A stretch of 64,000 nt of DNA from Streptomyces guryensis (GTDB lineage Bacteria; Actinomycetota; Actinomycetes; Streptomycetales; Streptomycetaceae), in NCBI RefSeq assembly GCF_021261325.1, contig NZ_JAJSBI010000039.1, forward strand, positions 1 to 64,000, read 5' to 3'. Position 1 is the first letter of the stretch, and each line of letters begins with the position of its first letter. The position numbers and the translations under genes are program-made. The notes beneath the pieces are model-generated. The model was not told the origin of the DNA and searched no databases. It saw only the letters and a program-made list of their open reading frames with translations. Below are positions 25,850 to 35,028 of this stretch, one piece after another.

Positions 25850-26886
25850 CAGCGGTCTCCGGCGGTGACGGGTACGCGCAGGCGCACCTCGGTGCCGTCA
25901 TGGTGGCCGGCTTCGAGCGAGAGGTCGGCAGCTATGAGCAGGGCGCGTTCGCGCATGCCGCGGATTCCGGCGCCCTCCGGGGCCGTACCGAGGCCTTTGC
26001 CGTTGTCGCGCACGAGGAGTTCGACGCCGTCGGCGAGCGGCCGGAGGCGGACCTCGGCACGGTCGGCGCCGGCGTGCCGGGCCGTGTTGGTGAGTCCTTC
26101 CTGGGCGACGCGGTAGACCACCAGCTCCGACTGCTCGGTCAACGGTGGCAGGTCGCCGGTGATGTGATGGCGCACCGTCAGCCCATGTGTGGTGAACTCG
26201 GCGGCGAGTGAGCGCAGGGCGCTGACCAGGCCGAGTTCCTCCAGAACGCCGGGGCGCAGCCGACGGGCGATGCGGCGGATCTCGTCCAGGCCGGCCCTGG
26301 TCGCCTCCTGCGCCTGGCCCACCTCCCCGCGCAGCTCCTCGGGGGCGCGGTCGGCGACGCGCTTGAGCTGGAGGAGGACGGCGGTCAGGGTCTGGCCCAC
26401 CTCGTCGTGCAGTTCGCGGGCGATGCGCTGCCGCTCGCGCTCCTGCGCGAGCAGGGCACGGGCCGTGCCGGCCGCGCGTTCGCTCTCCAGCCGGTCGAGC
26501 ATCGCGTTGTACGTCGTGATCAGCTCGGCGGCCTCCGCCGGGCCGGCGACGACCGCGCGGGCGCCGGGGCGCAGCAGGTCCGCGGTGGCCATGGCCCGGC
26601 CGAGCCGCCGCAGCGGAGCAAGCCCGAGACGCAGCACGATCGCGTTGCCGGCCAGCAGCGTGGCCAGACCCACGACGACGACCAGTGCCTCGGCCGGCAG
26701 GACGGGGGTCGACACGGTGACCGGGCCGAGCAGCAGGGCGGCGGCCGCGATCAGGCCCGTGGCGTTGAGGGAGAAGATCCGCCAGAACAGTGACACGGTC
26801 CTCCCCGGTTCCGCGGGCGCTCCCGCTGTGGCTCCGGCCAGCCTCGCCGTCCGTCCCCGGCCGCGTATATCCGTGACGTCACCCAT
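25849..26886 (-). CDS. Sensor histidine kinase (HisKA_3/NarX-like)
   Basis: A 345-aa membrane kinase. Two TM segments (about residues 32-55 and 65-85, FSLNATGLIAAAALLLGPV and EALVVVVGLATLLAGNAIV) are followed by a HAMP-like linker. The HisKA_3 dimerisation helix has the phospho-accepting His in ARELHDEVGQTL, and the HATPase domain has N-box VAQEGLTNTARHA and G-box DNGKGLG. The very short outside loop (about 10 residues) suggests an intramembrane or lipid-linked stimulus. It is coupled to the response regulator gene by a 1-nt overlap and diverges from the KhtT-like gene. Confidence 0.95.
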   Translation of the reverse strand: MGDVTDIRGRGRTARLAGATAGAPAEPGRTVSLFWRIFSLNATGLIAAAALLLGPVTVSTPVLPAEALVVVVGLATLLAGNAIVLRLGLAPLRRLGRAMATADLLRPGARAVVAGPAEAAELITTYNAMLDRLESERAAGTARALLAQERERQRIARELHDEVGQTLTAVLLQLKRVADRAPEELRGEVGQAQEATRAGLDEIRRIARRLRPGVLEELGLVSALRSLAAEFTTHGLTVRHHITGDLPPLTEQSELVVYRVAQEGLTNTARHAGADRAEVRLRPLADGVELLVRDNGKGLGTAPEGAGIRGMRERALLIAADLSLEAGHHDGTEVRLRVPVTAGDR

Positions 26887-26978
26887 GTCGCCACCGTACG
26901 GGCGGATGGCAGCATGCGAATCGGCCGGGGTTGATCACCGGCAGACCATGACCATGCCGCCGGAACAAGGGGAGAAAC

Positions 26979-27464
26979 GTGTCTGCGCCACGTCTGAGGG
27001 CGACGCCGCTGCCGGGCATCGGGGTCCAGTACGACCTGGTGACACGCGACCAACGCCATCTGTCCGTGGTGGCGCACCGCGACGGCGCGCGCACGGTGAA
27101 CGTGTACCGGGCCGACGACCCGGACTCCTGTGCCCAGTCGCTGCGGCTGTCCGGCTCCGAGGCGGGCGCGCTGATCGACGCGCTGAAGCCGTCCCACCAC
27201 AGCGCGAGCCTGCTCTACGCCTCCGACCTGGGGCTGGTCGCCGAGCGGATCGAGGTGGCCGCGCCCTCGCGCTGGAACGGGCGGGTGCTGGGCGACACAC
27301 GGATGCGGACCGAGACGGGCGCGTCGGTGGTGGCGGTGCTGCGCCGGGCCGAGGCGATTCCGTCGCCGGCGCCCGACTTCCGGCTGGCGGGCGGTGACAT
27401 CGTGATCGTCGTCGGCACTCGCGAGGGCGTCGACGCCGCCGCGGCGATACTCGGGCGGGAGTGA
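26979..27464 (+). CDS. TrkA-C/RCK-C regulatory subunit (KhtT-like)
   Basis: A 161-aa soluble protein. The N-terminal half starts PLPGIGVQYDL and has an antiporter-regulator layout. The C-terminal half, about residues 85-158, is an RCK-C/TrkA-C domain, which binds a small ligand such as a cyclic dinucleotide. Its features are VAERIEVAAPSRWNGR and ASVVAVLRR, with GDIVIVVGTREGV at the end. The GTG start at 26979 follows AGGGGAGA. The gene lies 4 bp ahead of the CPA2 antiporter gene, a coupling known from the Bacillus KhtTU K+/H+ antiporter, so it probably gates that transporter. Confidence 0.9.
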   Translation: MSAPRLRATPLPGIGVQYDLVTRDQRHLSVVAHRDGARTVNVYRADDPDSCAQSLRLSGSEAGALIDALKPSHHSASLLYASDLGLVAERIEVAAPSRWNGRVLGDTRMRTETGASVVAVLRRAEAIPSPAPDFRLAGGDIVIVVGTREGVDAAAAILGRE

Positions 27465-27468
27465 ACCT

Positions 27469-28680
27469 GTGCACTCCGCGGTGTTGTTGATCGAGTTCGG
27501 TTCCATCCTCCTCGGCCTCGGCCTGCTCGGCCGGGCCGCCGCCCGCTTTCAGCTCTCGCCCATTCCGCTGTACCTCCTGGCCGGCCTGGCCTTCGGCGAG
27601 GGCGGACTGCTGCCGCTGGGGGCGAGCGAGGAGTTCGTCGCGATCGGCGCCGAGATCGGCGTGATCCTGCTGCTGCTGATGCTGGGTCTGGAGTACACGG
27701 CCGGCGACCTGGTCACCAACCTCAAGTCGCACTACCCGTCGGGCCTGGTCGACTGCGCGCTCAACGCCGTGCCTGGCGCGGCGGCGGCGCTGCTGCTCGG
27801 CTGGGGGCCGGTGGCCGCCGTGGTGCTGGCCGGTGTCACCTGGATCTCGTCGTCCGGGGTCATCGCGAAGGTGCTCGGCGACCTGGGCCGGGTCGGTAAC
27901 CGGGAGACCCCGGTGATCCTCAGCGTCCTCGTGCTGGAGGACCTGGCGATGGCGGTGTACCTGCCCATCGTGACCGCGCTGGTGGCCGGAGCCGGGCTGC
28001 TGGCCGGGAGCGTGACGCTTGCCGTCGCGCTGGGGGCCGCGGGGCTGGTCCTGTTCGTGGCCGTGCGCTACGGGCGCGTCATCTCGCGGTTCGTCTCCAG
28101 TGACGACCCGGAGAAGCTGCTGCTCGTCGTCCTGGGGCTGACGATCCTGGTCGCGGGCGTCGCGCAGCAGCTCCAGGTGTCGGCGGCCGTCGGTGCCTTC
28201 CTGGTCGGCATCGCGCTCTCCGGGGAGGTCGCTGAAGGCGCCCACACGCTGCTGAGCCCGTTGCGGGACCTGTTCGCCGCGGTGTTCTTCGTGTTCTTCG
28301 GGCTGCACACCGACCCGGCCAGCATCCCGCCCGCCCTGCTGCCCGCGCTCGCGCTCGCCCTCGTCACGGCGGCGACGAAGATCGCCACCGGGTACTGGGC
28401 GGCCCGGCGGGCAGGGATCTCCGTCAGGGGCCGCTGGCGCGCGGGCGGTGCTCTGGTGGCGCGGGGCGAGTTCTCGATCGTCATCGCAGGGCTGGCGGTG
28501 AGCGCCGGAATCGAGCCGTCCCTTGGCCCGCTGGCCACGGCGTACGTCCTCATCCTGGTCGTCCTCGGCCCGCTCACCGCGCGCTACACCGAGCCCCTGG
28601 CCCGGCGCCTGAGCGAGCGCTGGAACGCCCGTACGGATTCCTCGCAGACATCGAGAGCGGGCGTGTCGGTGGGCGATTGA
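27469..28680 (+). CDS. CPA2 family cation:proton antiporter (KhtU-like)
   Basis: A 403-aa integral membrane protein with 12-13 predicted TM helices. It has the CPA2 pattern: an LYLLAGLAFGEGGLLPLG entry helix, an ISSSGVIAKVLGDLGR motif with unwound helix 4 region, and a GRWRAGGALVARGEFSIVIA segment near residue 325. It exchanges K+ (or Na+) for H+. The GTG start at 27469 is 4 bp past the KhtT-like stop. The C-terminus runs directly into the repeat array at 28673, whose first unit overlaps the last codons and the stop. Confidence 0.92.
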   Translation: MHSAVLLIEFGSILLGLGLLGRAAARFQLSPIPLYLLAGLAFGEGGLLPLGASEEFVAIGAEIGVILLLLMLGLEYTAGDLVTNLKSHYPSGLVDCALNAVPGAAAALLLGWGPVAAVVLAGVTWISSSGVIAKVLGDLGRVGNRETPVILSVLVLEDLAMAVYLPIVTALVAGAGLLAGSVTLAVALGAAGLVLFVAVRYGRVISRFVSSDDPEKLLLVVLGLTILVAGVAQQLQVSAAVGAFLVGIALSGEVAEGAHTLLSPLRDLFAAVFFVFFGLHTDPASIPPALLPALALALVTAATKIATGYWAARRAGISVRGRWRAGGALVARGEFSIVIAGLAVSAGIEPSLGPLATAYVLILVVLGPLTARYTEPLARRLSERWNARTDSSQTSRAGVSVGD

Positions 28681-29016
28681 CGGTCCTGCCGCAGGTTCGC
28701 GCCGCCGGAGGGCCAACGCGCCGTCGGACATCGATCGGCCGGCAGACGATTGACAGTCCCGCCGCAAGCCCCGCCTCAAGGCACACGCGCTTTCGCGGGA
28801 TCGGCCGGTGGGCGATTGACAGTCCTTCCACAGGCCCCGCCTCAAGTCACACGCGCTTTCCCGGGATCGGCCGGTGGGCGACTGCCGGTCCCGTCGACGG
28901 GCCGCTGCGGGCTCACGCGACCTCGCCGGATCGGCAGGAGGGCGACTGACCGACCCGTCGGCGGGCCGCTGCGAGCGGGCAGGCACGTCGGACGGCCATG
29001 GACTGGGGCGACTGAC
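28673..29016. repeat. Array of six imperfect repeats, ~66-bp period
   Basis: The core GCGATTGAC / GCGACTGAC recurs at 28673, 28746, 28812, 28878, 28942 and 29008, at intervals of 73, 66, 66, 64 and 66. It is usually preceded by CGGCCGGTGG or a close variant and followed by a CC-rich stretch. Units 2 and 3 share a further 25-30 bases (CCCCGCCTCAAG then CACACGCGCTTTC). The first unit overlaps the antiporter stop codon. No ORF explains the array, although the period is a multiple of three. Bases 29017-29293 hold no other gene. Confidence 0.8.
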
Positions 29017-29293
29017 ATCTTCGTTGGCAGGCGCGCTGCACGCACCCTCGGACACCCGTCGCCCGGTGGACGAGCGCCGGCACTTCCGGCGAAGGCTGCG
29101 CCGCAGAACTCACCCCATCGCGGCCCACCTACGGGGCGCCGAACGGGTACCACCCCTACCGGCCGGGGCCACGCCCCAGCGTCCACCCACCGCGGTGCAC
29201 CCCCGGCCCCGCACAAGGGCCGACCCCGCCGACCAGAGCCACCCACCAGCCGCTGGACGACTGCAAGCCAGTGGGCAGTCCCGCCCCGAGACG

Positions 29294-29698
29294 TCACAGA
29301 CCGCCGGGCGCCCACCCCTGTCGGCGCAGTACAGCCGATACGTCCGGGGCCTCGTAGTGGTCGCCCTTGAGGACCTTGCCGTCGGCGCGGCGGGCGACCA
29401 GGCCGTCGGGGCCCAGCTTGGTCATGTTGGAGCGGTGGATCTCGGCGATCACCGCGTCGAGGTCGATGCCGTGGACCAGGGCGGTGCCGTAGGCCACGTA
29501 CACGACGTCCGCCAGTTCGTGGGCGAGCTTGTCGAGTGGGCCGTTGACCGAGACCTCGGCGACCTCCGCGGCCTCCTCCGCGAGGAGTTCTCCGCGGTGG
29601 GCCGCCAGCGGGGGCGGAACCTCGGTGGGCGTACTACGGGCGTCCAGCCCGACGGCGAGGTGGAATTGGCGAACCAGGTCGGCGGGCGATGAGCTCAT
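29294..29698 (-). CDS. MazG-like nucleotide pyrophosphohydrolase
   Basis: A 134-aa all-alpha NTP pyrophosphohydrolase. The helical metal-binding pattern is visible as LLAEEAAEVAEVSVNG (EExxE) around residue 40 and LAHELADVVYVAYGTA (ExxD) around residue 60. These enzymes hydrolyse non-canonical or excess NTPs to NMP plus PPi. HRSNMTKLGPDG and ADGKVLKGDHYEAPD near the C-terminus match the common bacterial MazG-like group. ATG 29698 is at the divergent border with the TAXI gene. Monocistronic. Confidence 0.88.
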   Translation of the reverse strand: MSSSPADLVRQFHLAVGLDARSTPTEVPPPLAAHRGELLAEEAAEVAEVSVNGPLDKLAHELADVVYVAYGTALVHGIDLDAVIAEIHRSNMTKLGPDGLVARRADGKVLKGDHYEAPDVSAVLRRQGWAPGGL

Positions 29699-29810
29699 AC
29701 GGCGACTGTATCGAGCGCCACCGACAACGCCCGGTCGTGATCCCGTTGTGACCCCTGCCCCGGTCAGCAGCCCTGGTCAGCACCGCGTTCCGGCTGGCAG
29801 GATCCCTGCC

Positions 29811-30812
29811 ATGTCCAAGATGTTCCCCCGGATCGGCAGGCGCCGGGCCCTGCAGGGCGCGGCCGCCGGTTTCGTCGCCTTCGGGCTGCTGCTGTGGTGG
29901 CTGCTGCCCCTGGGCGAGGCCCCTCCGAGCGGAACGATCACGTTCAGCACGGGAACGCAGGCCGGGGTGTACCAGCAGTACGGCAAGCTGCTGCGCACCG
30001 CGCTCCGCAAGGACATGCCGAACCTGAAGGTGAAGCTGCTGACCAGCGACGGCTCCCAGGAGAACGTCAGGCGGGTGGCGACCGGCCAGGCCGACTTCAC
30101 CATCGCCGCGGCCGACGCGGTGGAGACGTACGAGCTCGCCGATCACAATCCCGGCGCCGACGAGCTGCGTGGCGTGGCGCGCCTGTACGACGACTATGTG
30201 CAGCTCATCGTGCCGCGCGACTCGGACATCTCGTCCGTCGCGGACCTCAAGGGCAAACGGGTGGCCATAGGGCCGCCCAGCTCAGGTGTGCGGCTGATCG
30301 CCGACCGGGTGCTCAAGGCCGCCGGCATCGACGCGACGAAGGACATCACGCCGTTCGCCGACGGCATCGACACCGGTCCGGAAGGGCTGAAGCAGGGCAA
30401 GATCGATGCGTTCTTCTGGTCCGGTGGGCTGCCCACGGAGGGGCTGCAGAAGCTCGCCCACACCTTCACCTTCCGTTTCGTACCGATCAAGCCCGACCTC
30501 GTCGCCGATCTGCACGACCACAACCGCGCCACCCGTTACTACCGCGCCACCAACATGCCGGAGTCGGCCTACCCCAGCGTCCAGAACGGGGTCGCAGTGC
30601 CGACGCTGGCCGTGTCCAATCTGCTGATGACGCGCAAGGACATGGACCCCCGGCTCACCGAGTGGATCACCCGCACGGTGATCAGGAGCCGTGACGGCAT
30701 CGGCACGATGGTCCACTCCGCGCAGCTCGTCGACCTGCGCACCGCGATCTACACCGACCCACTGGCCCTGCACGAGGGCGCCCGGCGCTACTACCGCTCG
30801 GTCAAGCCGTAG
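29811..30812 (+). CDS. TAXI family TRAP transporter solute-binding protein
   Basis: A 333-aa exported binding protein. The N-terminus has RRR followed by a hydrophobic segment (AAAGFVAFGLLLWWLLPLG), a signal anchor, possibly Tat-type because of IGRRRALQG. The mature part begins ITFSTGTQAGVYQQYGKLL, the hallmark of TAXI (TRAP-associated extracytoplasmic immunogenic) proteins. A VADLKGKRVAIGPPSSGV ligand-loop segment follows. TRAP membrane subunits are not adjacent, which is usual for actinobacterial TAXI genes. Ligand unknown, possibly a small carboxylate or amino acid. It converges with the two-component system at 30856. Confidence 0.88.
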   Translation: MSKMFPRIGRRRALQGAAAGFVAFGLLLWWLLPLGEAPPSGTITFSTGTQAGVYQQYGKLLRTALRKDMPNLKVKLLTSDGSQENVRRVATGQADFTIAAADAVETYELADHNPGADELRGVARLYDDYVQLIVPRDSDISSVADLKGKRVAIGPPSSGVRLIADRVLKAAGIDATKDITPFADGIDTGPEGLKQGKIDAFFWSGGLPTEGLQKLAHTFTFRFVPIKPDLVADLHDHNRATRYYRATNMPESAYPSVQNGVAVPTLAVSNLLMTRKDMDPRLTEWITRTVIRSRDGIGTMVHSAQLVDLRTAIYTDPLALHEGARRYYRSVKP

Positions 30813-30855
30813 GGGTCCACTCCGTCGGGCAAGCCGTAGCGGTACCACCCCTCGG

Positions 30856-32259
30856 TCAGACCGGAGGGCTGTTCCTCGGCACGGACACCGTCACCCTGAG
30901 CCCGTGCGGCTCGTGACGGCCGTACGAGATCGAACCGCCGCCCGCGGCGAGCAGCGTGCGCGAGATGGACAGGCCGAGGCCGGAGCCCTTGATGTTCTGG
31001 TGGCGGCCGCTGCGCCAGAAGCGGTCGCCGACGCGGGCGAGTTCCTCGTCGGTCAGGCCGGGGCCGTTGTCGGTGACCACGACGGTCGAGGTGTCACCGT
31101 CGGCCGCGACCGTGACCTCGACGCACTCGTCCTTCGGCGTGAACTTGACCGCGTTGTCGATCACCGCGTCCAGCGCGCTGGAGAGCGTGACCGGGTCCGC
31201 CCAGGCGGTGGTCGGGGGGCAATTGCCCACCAGCCGGACGCCCTTGGCCTCGGCGGTCGGCGTCCAGGCCGCGACGCGCTCGGCGGTCAGCGCGCCGATA
31301 TCGGTGATCCGCAGGTCGGCGTCGGCGTGCTCGGCCAGGGCCAGGTCGAGCAGGTCGTCCAGGACCTCAGCGAGACGCTTGCCCTCGGTGCGGACCGATG
31401 CGATCTCCTCATTGTCCTCCGGCAGTTCGAGAGCGAGCAGTTCGATGCGCAGCAGCAGCGCCGCAAGAGGGTTGCGCAGCTGGTGCGAGGCGTCGGCGAC
31501 GAAGGCGCGCTGCTGCTCCAGGACGTCCTCGACGTTGTCCGCCATCTCGTTGAACGAGCGGGCCAGGCGCCGGAGTTCCGGAGGGCCACCGGCAGCCGCC
31601 ACCCGGGACTTCAGGCGTCCGCTCGCGATCGCGTGCGTGGTGGCGTCCAGCACCCGTACCGGCCTGAGCACCCAGCCGGTCAGCCTCAGCGCGGCGCCGA
31701 CGGCCAGCAGCATCGCGGCGATCTCGCCCACGCCGATGACCAGCCAGCCGTGCAGGATCCTCGAACGCAGCGCCCCGGTGGGCGAGTCGGTGACGACCAC
31801 CGCGACGACGTCGCCGTCGCGGATGACCGGCGAGGCGACGACCAGACGATGGCGCTGCCAGGGCCACACCTGCTTGGGGTCGTGGCTGCGGCGGCTGAGC
31901 AGCGCCTCCGCGAACGCCTCGCGCACCTCGCCCTTGTCGGGGAGGAAGAAGGTCGGCGGTGCCTGGGCCATGGGGATGTCGGTGCGGCAGAACACCCCGG
32001 CCCGGATGCCGTAGACGCCGTAATAGCTGGCGAGTTCACTGCTCAGCGTGTCGAGGCGCTCGTCAGTGGACGTGCGCGTGGAACTGCAGGCATCGGTGAC
32101 GAACTGGGCGAGGGACGCGAAGCGCGCCGTGTCGTCGATCCGGTCGACGACGACCTTCTGCTGCTGAGCGGAGGCGACGCTCACCGCGAGCGGGATGCCG
32201 AGGGCGAGCAGCACGGCTGCCATCAGGACGATCAGCAGCGGAAGAAGACGAGTACGCAC
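30856..32259 (-). CDS. Sensor histidine kinase, HAMP-HisKA-HATPase
   Basis: A 467-aa membrane kinase. TM1 is at residues 5-30 and TM2 around 170-195, enclosing an extracytoplasmic sensor of about 140 residues. HAMP follows (about 195-245). HisKA contains the phosphorylated His in VADASHQLRNPLAALLL. The HATPase has DNAVKF (N-box), DNGPGL (G1) and GSGLGLSISR (G2). It lies 9 bp downstream of the OmpR-type regulator gene, so the pair is an operon. In Streptomyces this pair sits next to gluABCD, which makes glutamate uptake control a plausible, unproven role. Confidence 0.93.
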   Translation of the reverse strand: MRTRLLPLLIVLMAAVLLALGIPLAVSVASAQQQKVVVDRIDDTARFASLAQFVTDACSSTRTSTDERLDTLSSELASYYGVYGIRAGVFCRTDIPMAQAPPTFFLPDKGEVREAFAEALLSRRSHDPKQVWPWQRHRLVVASPVIRDGDVVAVVVTDSPTGALRSRILHGWLVIGVGEIAAMLLAVGAALRLTGWVLRPVRVLDATTHAIASGRLKSRVAAAGGPPELRRLARSFNEMADNVEDVLEQQRAFVADASHQLRNPLAALLLRIELLALELPEDNEEIASVRTEGKRLAEVLDDLLDLALAEHADADLRITDIGALTAERVAAWTPTAEAKGVRLVGNCPPTTAWADPVTLSSALDAVIDNAVKFTPKDECVEVTVAADGDTSTVVVTDNGPGLTDEELARVGDRFWRSGRHQNIKGSGLGLSISRTLLAAGGGSISYGRHEPHGLRVTVSVPRNSPPV

Positions 32260-32268
32260 CCGTGCACG

Positions 32269-32955
32269 CTACGAGGCCGGGGCGACGAGCCGGTAACCGA
32301 CGCCGCGTACGGTCTCGATCAGGGCCGGCATGCGCAGCTTGGCGCGCAGGGACGCGACATGCACCTCCAGGGTGCGTCCGGTCCCCTCCCAACTGGTGCG
32401 CCACACCTCGCTGATGATCTGCTCCCGACGGAAGACGACCCCTGGGCGCTGCGCGAGGAGGGCGAGGAGATCGAACTCCTTGCGGGTCAGTTGGACAACC
32501 GAACCGTCCACGCTGACCTGCCGCGTGGGCAGCTCGATGAGCATCGACCCGAGGCGCAGCTCGTGGTCGCCGCCCGCCCCGGCGTCCTCGTGGACGCTGC
32601 GCCGGCTGACGGCGTGGATACGGGCGAGCAGTTCCCCGGTGTCGTACGGCTTCACCACGTAGTCGTCGGCGCCGAGGTTGAGGCCGTGGATGCGGGAGCG
32701 GACGTCGGAGCGCGCGGTGACCATGATCACCGGGGTGGCGGTGCGCTTGCGGATCTTGCCGCAGACCTCGTAGCCGTCCTGGTCGGGCAGGCCCAGGTCG
32801 AGCAGGACGACGCCGAAGCCGTCGCCCTCGGGCACCAGTGCCTGGAGGGCTTCCTCGCCGCTACGCGCGTGCGTGACGTCGAAACCGTGCCGTGCCAGAA
32901 CCGCAGAAAGAGCGGCGGCGACATGGTTGTCGTCCTCGACGAGGAGCAGTCTCAT
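32269..32955 (-). CDS. OmpR/PhoB-type response regulator
   Basis: A 228-aa regulator. The receiver domain starts MRLLLVEDDNHVA and has the phospho-Asp in VVLLDLGLPDQDG and Lys in DDYVVKPYDTGE. The C-terminal winged helix has LTRKEFDLLALLAQ and TLEVHVASLRAKL with VRGVGYRL. ATG 32955 is used because the longer frame (to 33063) has no conserved residues. It is divergent from gluA across 300 bp, an arrangement consistent with control of the glutamate transporter or its own operon. Confidence 0.93.
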   Translation of the reverse strand: MRLLLVEDDNHVAAALSAVLARHGFDVTHARSGEEALQALVPEGDGFGVVLLDLGLPDQDGYEVCGKIRKRTATPVIMVTARSDVRSRIHGLNLGADDYVVKPYDTGELLARIHAVSRRSVHEDAGAGGDHELRLGSMLIELPTRQVSVDGSVVQLTRKEFDLLALLAQRPGVVFRREQIISEVWRTSWEGTGRTLEVHVASLRAKLRMPALIETVRGVGYRLVAPAS

Positions 32956-33255
32956 CCGGGCCTCCTTCGGTTCATCGGCCGTACGAACAGGATGGGCACA
33001 AAATGCCTGGCACGCCCGCGCGTGCACCAAGGCAGTCACGCTGATGGACGAGGACGGCGTCAAGTGGGTTCCGGTTGCGGACCGCTTTAGTTACCTGGCC
33101 GATACGCGGCCCCGCCCGCGAGTGCTGTGAAGTGCTACGACACGTGTCCGATTGCTATCGGATCGTGATGCTCAGATTCCCCTCAGATGTAATGACGCTG
33201 GTGGAACGGGGTTACTACTGTCCTCCGAAACCGAGGAGGACGGAGCCCGATAGCG

Positions 33256-34032
33256 ATGACCGAAGTATCGGTGGCCAAGGAAGATGTGGCCGCGACCGGC
33301 GAACTGGTCGTCCTGAAGAGCGTCAACAAGCACTTCGGCGCGTTGCACGTACTCCAGGACATCGACCTGACGATCGCCCGCGGCGAGGTCGTCGTGGTCA
33401 TCGGGCCCTCCGGGTCCGGTAAGTCCACCCTGTGCCGCACCATCAACCGCCTGGAGACAGCCGACTCGGGCTCGATCACGATCGACGGCGAGGCGCTGCC
33501 CCAGGAAGGCAAGGAGCTGGCCCGCCTGCGCGCCGACGTCGGCATGGTCTTCCAGTCCTTCAACCTCTTCGCGCACAAGACCGTGCTCGAGAACGTGATG
33601 CTGGGCCAGATCAAGGTCCGCAAGGCCGACAAGAAGAAGGCCGAGGAGAAGGCCCGGGCCCTGCTCGACCGGGTGGGCGTGGCCACCCAGGCGGACAAGT
33701 ACCCCGCTCAGCTCTCCGGCGGCCAGCAGCAGCGCGTCGCCATCGCGCGGGCGCTGGCCATGGACCCGAAGGTCATGCTCTTCGACGAGCCGACCTCGGC
33801 CCTCGACCCGGAGATGATCAACGAGGTCCTCGAGGTCATGCAGCAGCTCGCCCGCGACGGCATGACCATGATCGTCGTCACCCATGAGATGGGCTTCGCA
33901 CGATCGGCTGCAAACCGCGTTGTCTTCATGGCGGACGGCCGCATCGTCGAGGAGGCTGCGCCCGACCAGTTCTTCAGCAATCCGCGCAGCGACCGCGCCA
34001 AGGACTTCCTGTCGAAGATCCTTCACCACTGA
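33256..34032 (+). CDS. gluA: Glutamate ABC transporter ATP-binding protein
   Basis: A 258-aa ABC ATPase of the polar amino acid uptake group. Walker A reads [14 protein letters not shown], the signature [15 protein letters not shown], Walker [13 protein letters not shown], and the H-loop VTHEMGFAR. It is the first gene of gluABCD, which in actinobacteria imports glutamate. A GGAGGACGGAG ribosome binding site precedes the ATG, and a 300-bp divergent promoter region lies upstream. It energises the GluC/GluD permease pair. Confidence 0.95.
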   Translation: MTEVSVAKEDVAATGELVVLKSVNKHFGALHVLQDIDLTIARGEVVVVIGPSGSGKSTLCRTINRLETADSGSITIDGEALPQEGKELARLRADVGMVFQSFNLFAHKTVLENVMLGQIKVRKADKKKAEEKARALLDRVGVATQADKYPAQLSGGQQQRVAIARALAMDPKVMLFDEPTSALDPEMINEVLEVMQQLARDGMTMIVVTHEMGFARSAANRVVFMADGRIVEEAAPDQFFSNPRSDRAKDFLSKILHH

Positions 34033-34110
34033 GGTTCGCCCCGCTCAGCCACCGCCGGCTCCCGTCTCTCCGCCGGCGCTCTTCTCTTCACCACCCAAAG
34101 GATGTTCACC

Positions 34111-34953
34111 ATGAAGCTCCGCAAGGTCACCGCCGCCTCGGCCGCCGTACTCGCTCTTGCCGTGGCTGCCACGGCTTGTGGGTCGAGCAACAACGACAAG
34201 GGCAGCGGCTCCTCCTCGGGCGGCGGCAAGAAGATCACCATCGGCATCAAGTTCGACCAGCCGGGCATCGGCCAGAAGACGCCGCAGGGCTACGCCGGCT
34301 TCGACGTCGACGTCGCCACGTACGTCGCCAAGAAGCTCGGCTACAGCGCGGACAAGATCGAGTGGAAGGAGTCGAAGAGCGCCGACCGCGAGACCATGCT
34401 GCAGCGCGGTGACGTCGACTTCATCGCTGCCTCGTACTCGATCACGCCGGAGCGCGAGAAGTCGGTCGACTTCGCCGGCCCGTACCTGCTGGCCCACCAG
34501 GACGTCCTGGTCCGCGCCAACGACAGCTCCATCAAGTCGCCGGCCGACCTCAACAAGAAGAACCTGTGCTCGGTGACCGGCTCGACGTCGGCGCAGAACG
34601 TCCACGACAAGCTGGCCCCCAAGGCCCAGCTGCAGAAGTACCCGACCTACTCGGCGTGTCTGACCGGTCTGCAGAGCGGTGCGATCGACGCACTCACCAC
34701 GGATGACTCGATCCTCGCCGGCTACGCCTCCCAGGCCCAGTACAAGGGCAAGTTCAAGCTGGGCGGCTTCAAGATGACCAACGAAAACTACGGCATCGGC
34801 GTCAAGAAGGGCAGCGCCCTCAAGGCGAAGATCAACAAGGCCCTCGAGGACATGGTCTCCGACGGCTCCTGGGAGACGGCCGTGAAGAAGAACTTCGGCC
34901 CGGCGGGCTACAAGAACGAGCCCGCGCCGAAGATCGGCGTCGTCAAGAGCTGA
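34111..34953 (+). CDS. gluB: Glutamate-binding lipoprotein
   Basis: A 280-aa solute-binding protein. The lipobox reads AVAATACGSS near residue 27, so it is membrane-anchored outside the cell. The SBP_bac_3 domain has GIKFDQPGIG, GFDVDVATYVAKKLGY and YLLAHQDVLVR. It captures glutamate for the GluCD permease. ATG 34111 has a well placed AAGGA; an ATG at 34102 would add three residues. It lies between gluA and gluC, with a 9-bp-stem hairpin following it. Confidence 0.95.
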   Translation: MKLRKVTAASAAVLALAVAATACGSSNNDKGSGSSSGGGKKITIGIKFDQPGIGQKTPQGYAGFDVDVATYVAKKLGYSADKIEWKESKSADRETMLQRGDVDFIAASYSITPEREKSVDFAGPYLLAHQDVLVRANDSSIKSPADLNKKNLCSVTGSTSAQNVHDKLAPKAQLQKYPTYSACLTGLQSGAIDALTTDDSILAGYASQAQYKGKFKLGGFKMTNENYGIGVKKGSALKAKINKALEDMVSDGSWETAVKKNFGPAGYKNEPAPKIGVVKS

Positions 34954-34967
34954 AGCAACGCCTGACA

Positions 34968-34995
34968 GGTGCGCCGTCCTCCGAGGCGGCGCACC
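34968..34995 (+). terminator. Intercistronic hairpin gluB-gluC
   Basis: GGTGCGCCG (34968-34976) pairs with CGGCGCACC (34987-34995), starting 15 bp past the gluB stop. It probably reduces read-through so that the binding protein is made in excess of the permeases, or protects the 3' end of an upstream mRNA fragment. Confidence 0.65.
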
Positions 34996-35028
34996 GGGGC
35001 ATCCCTACACGCGGAAGCGCGGGAGATC

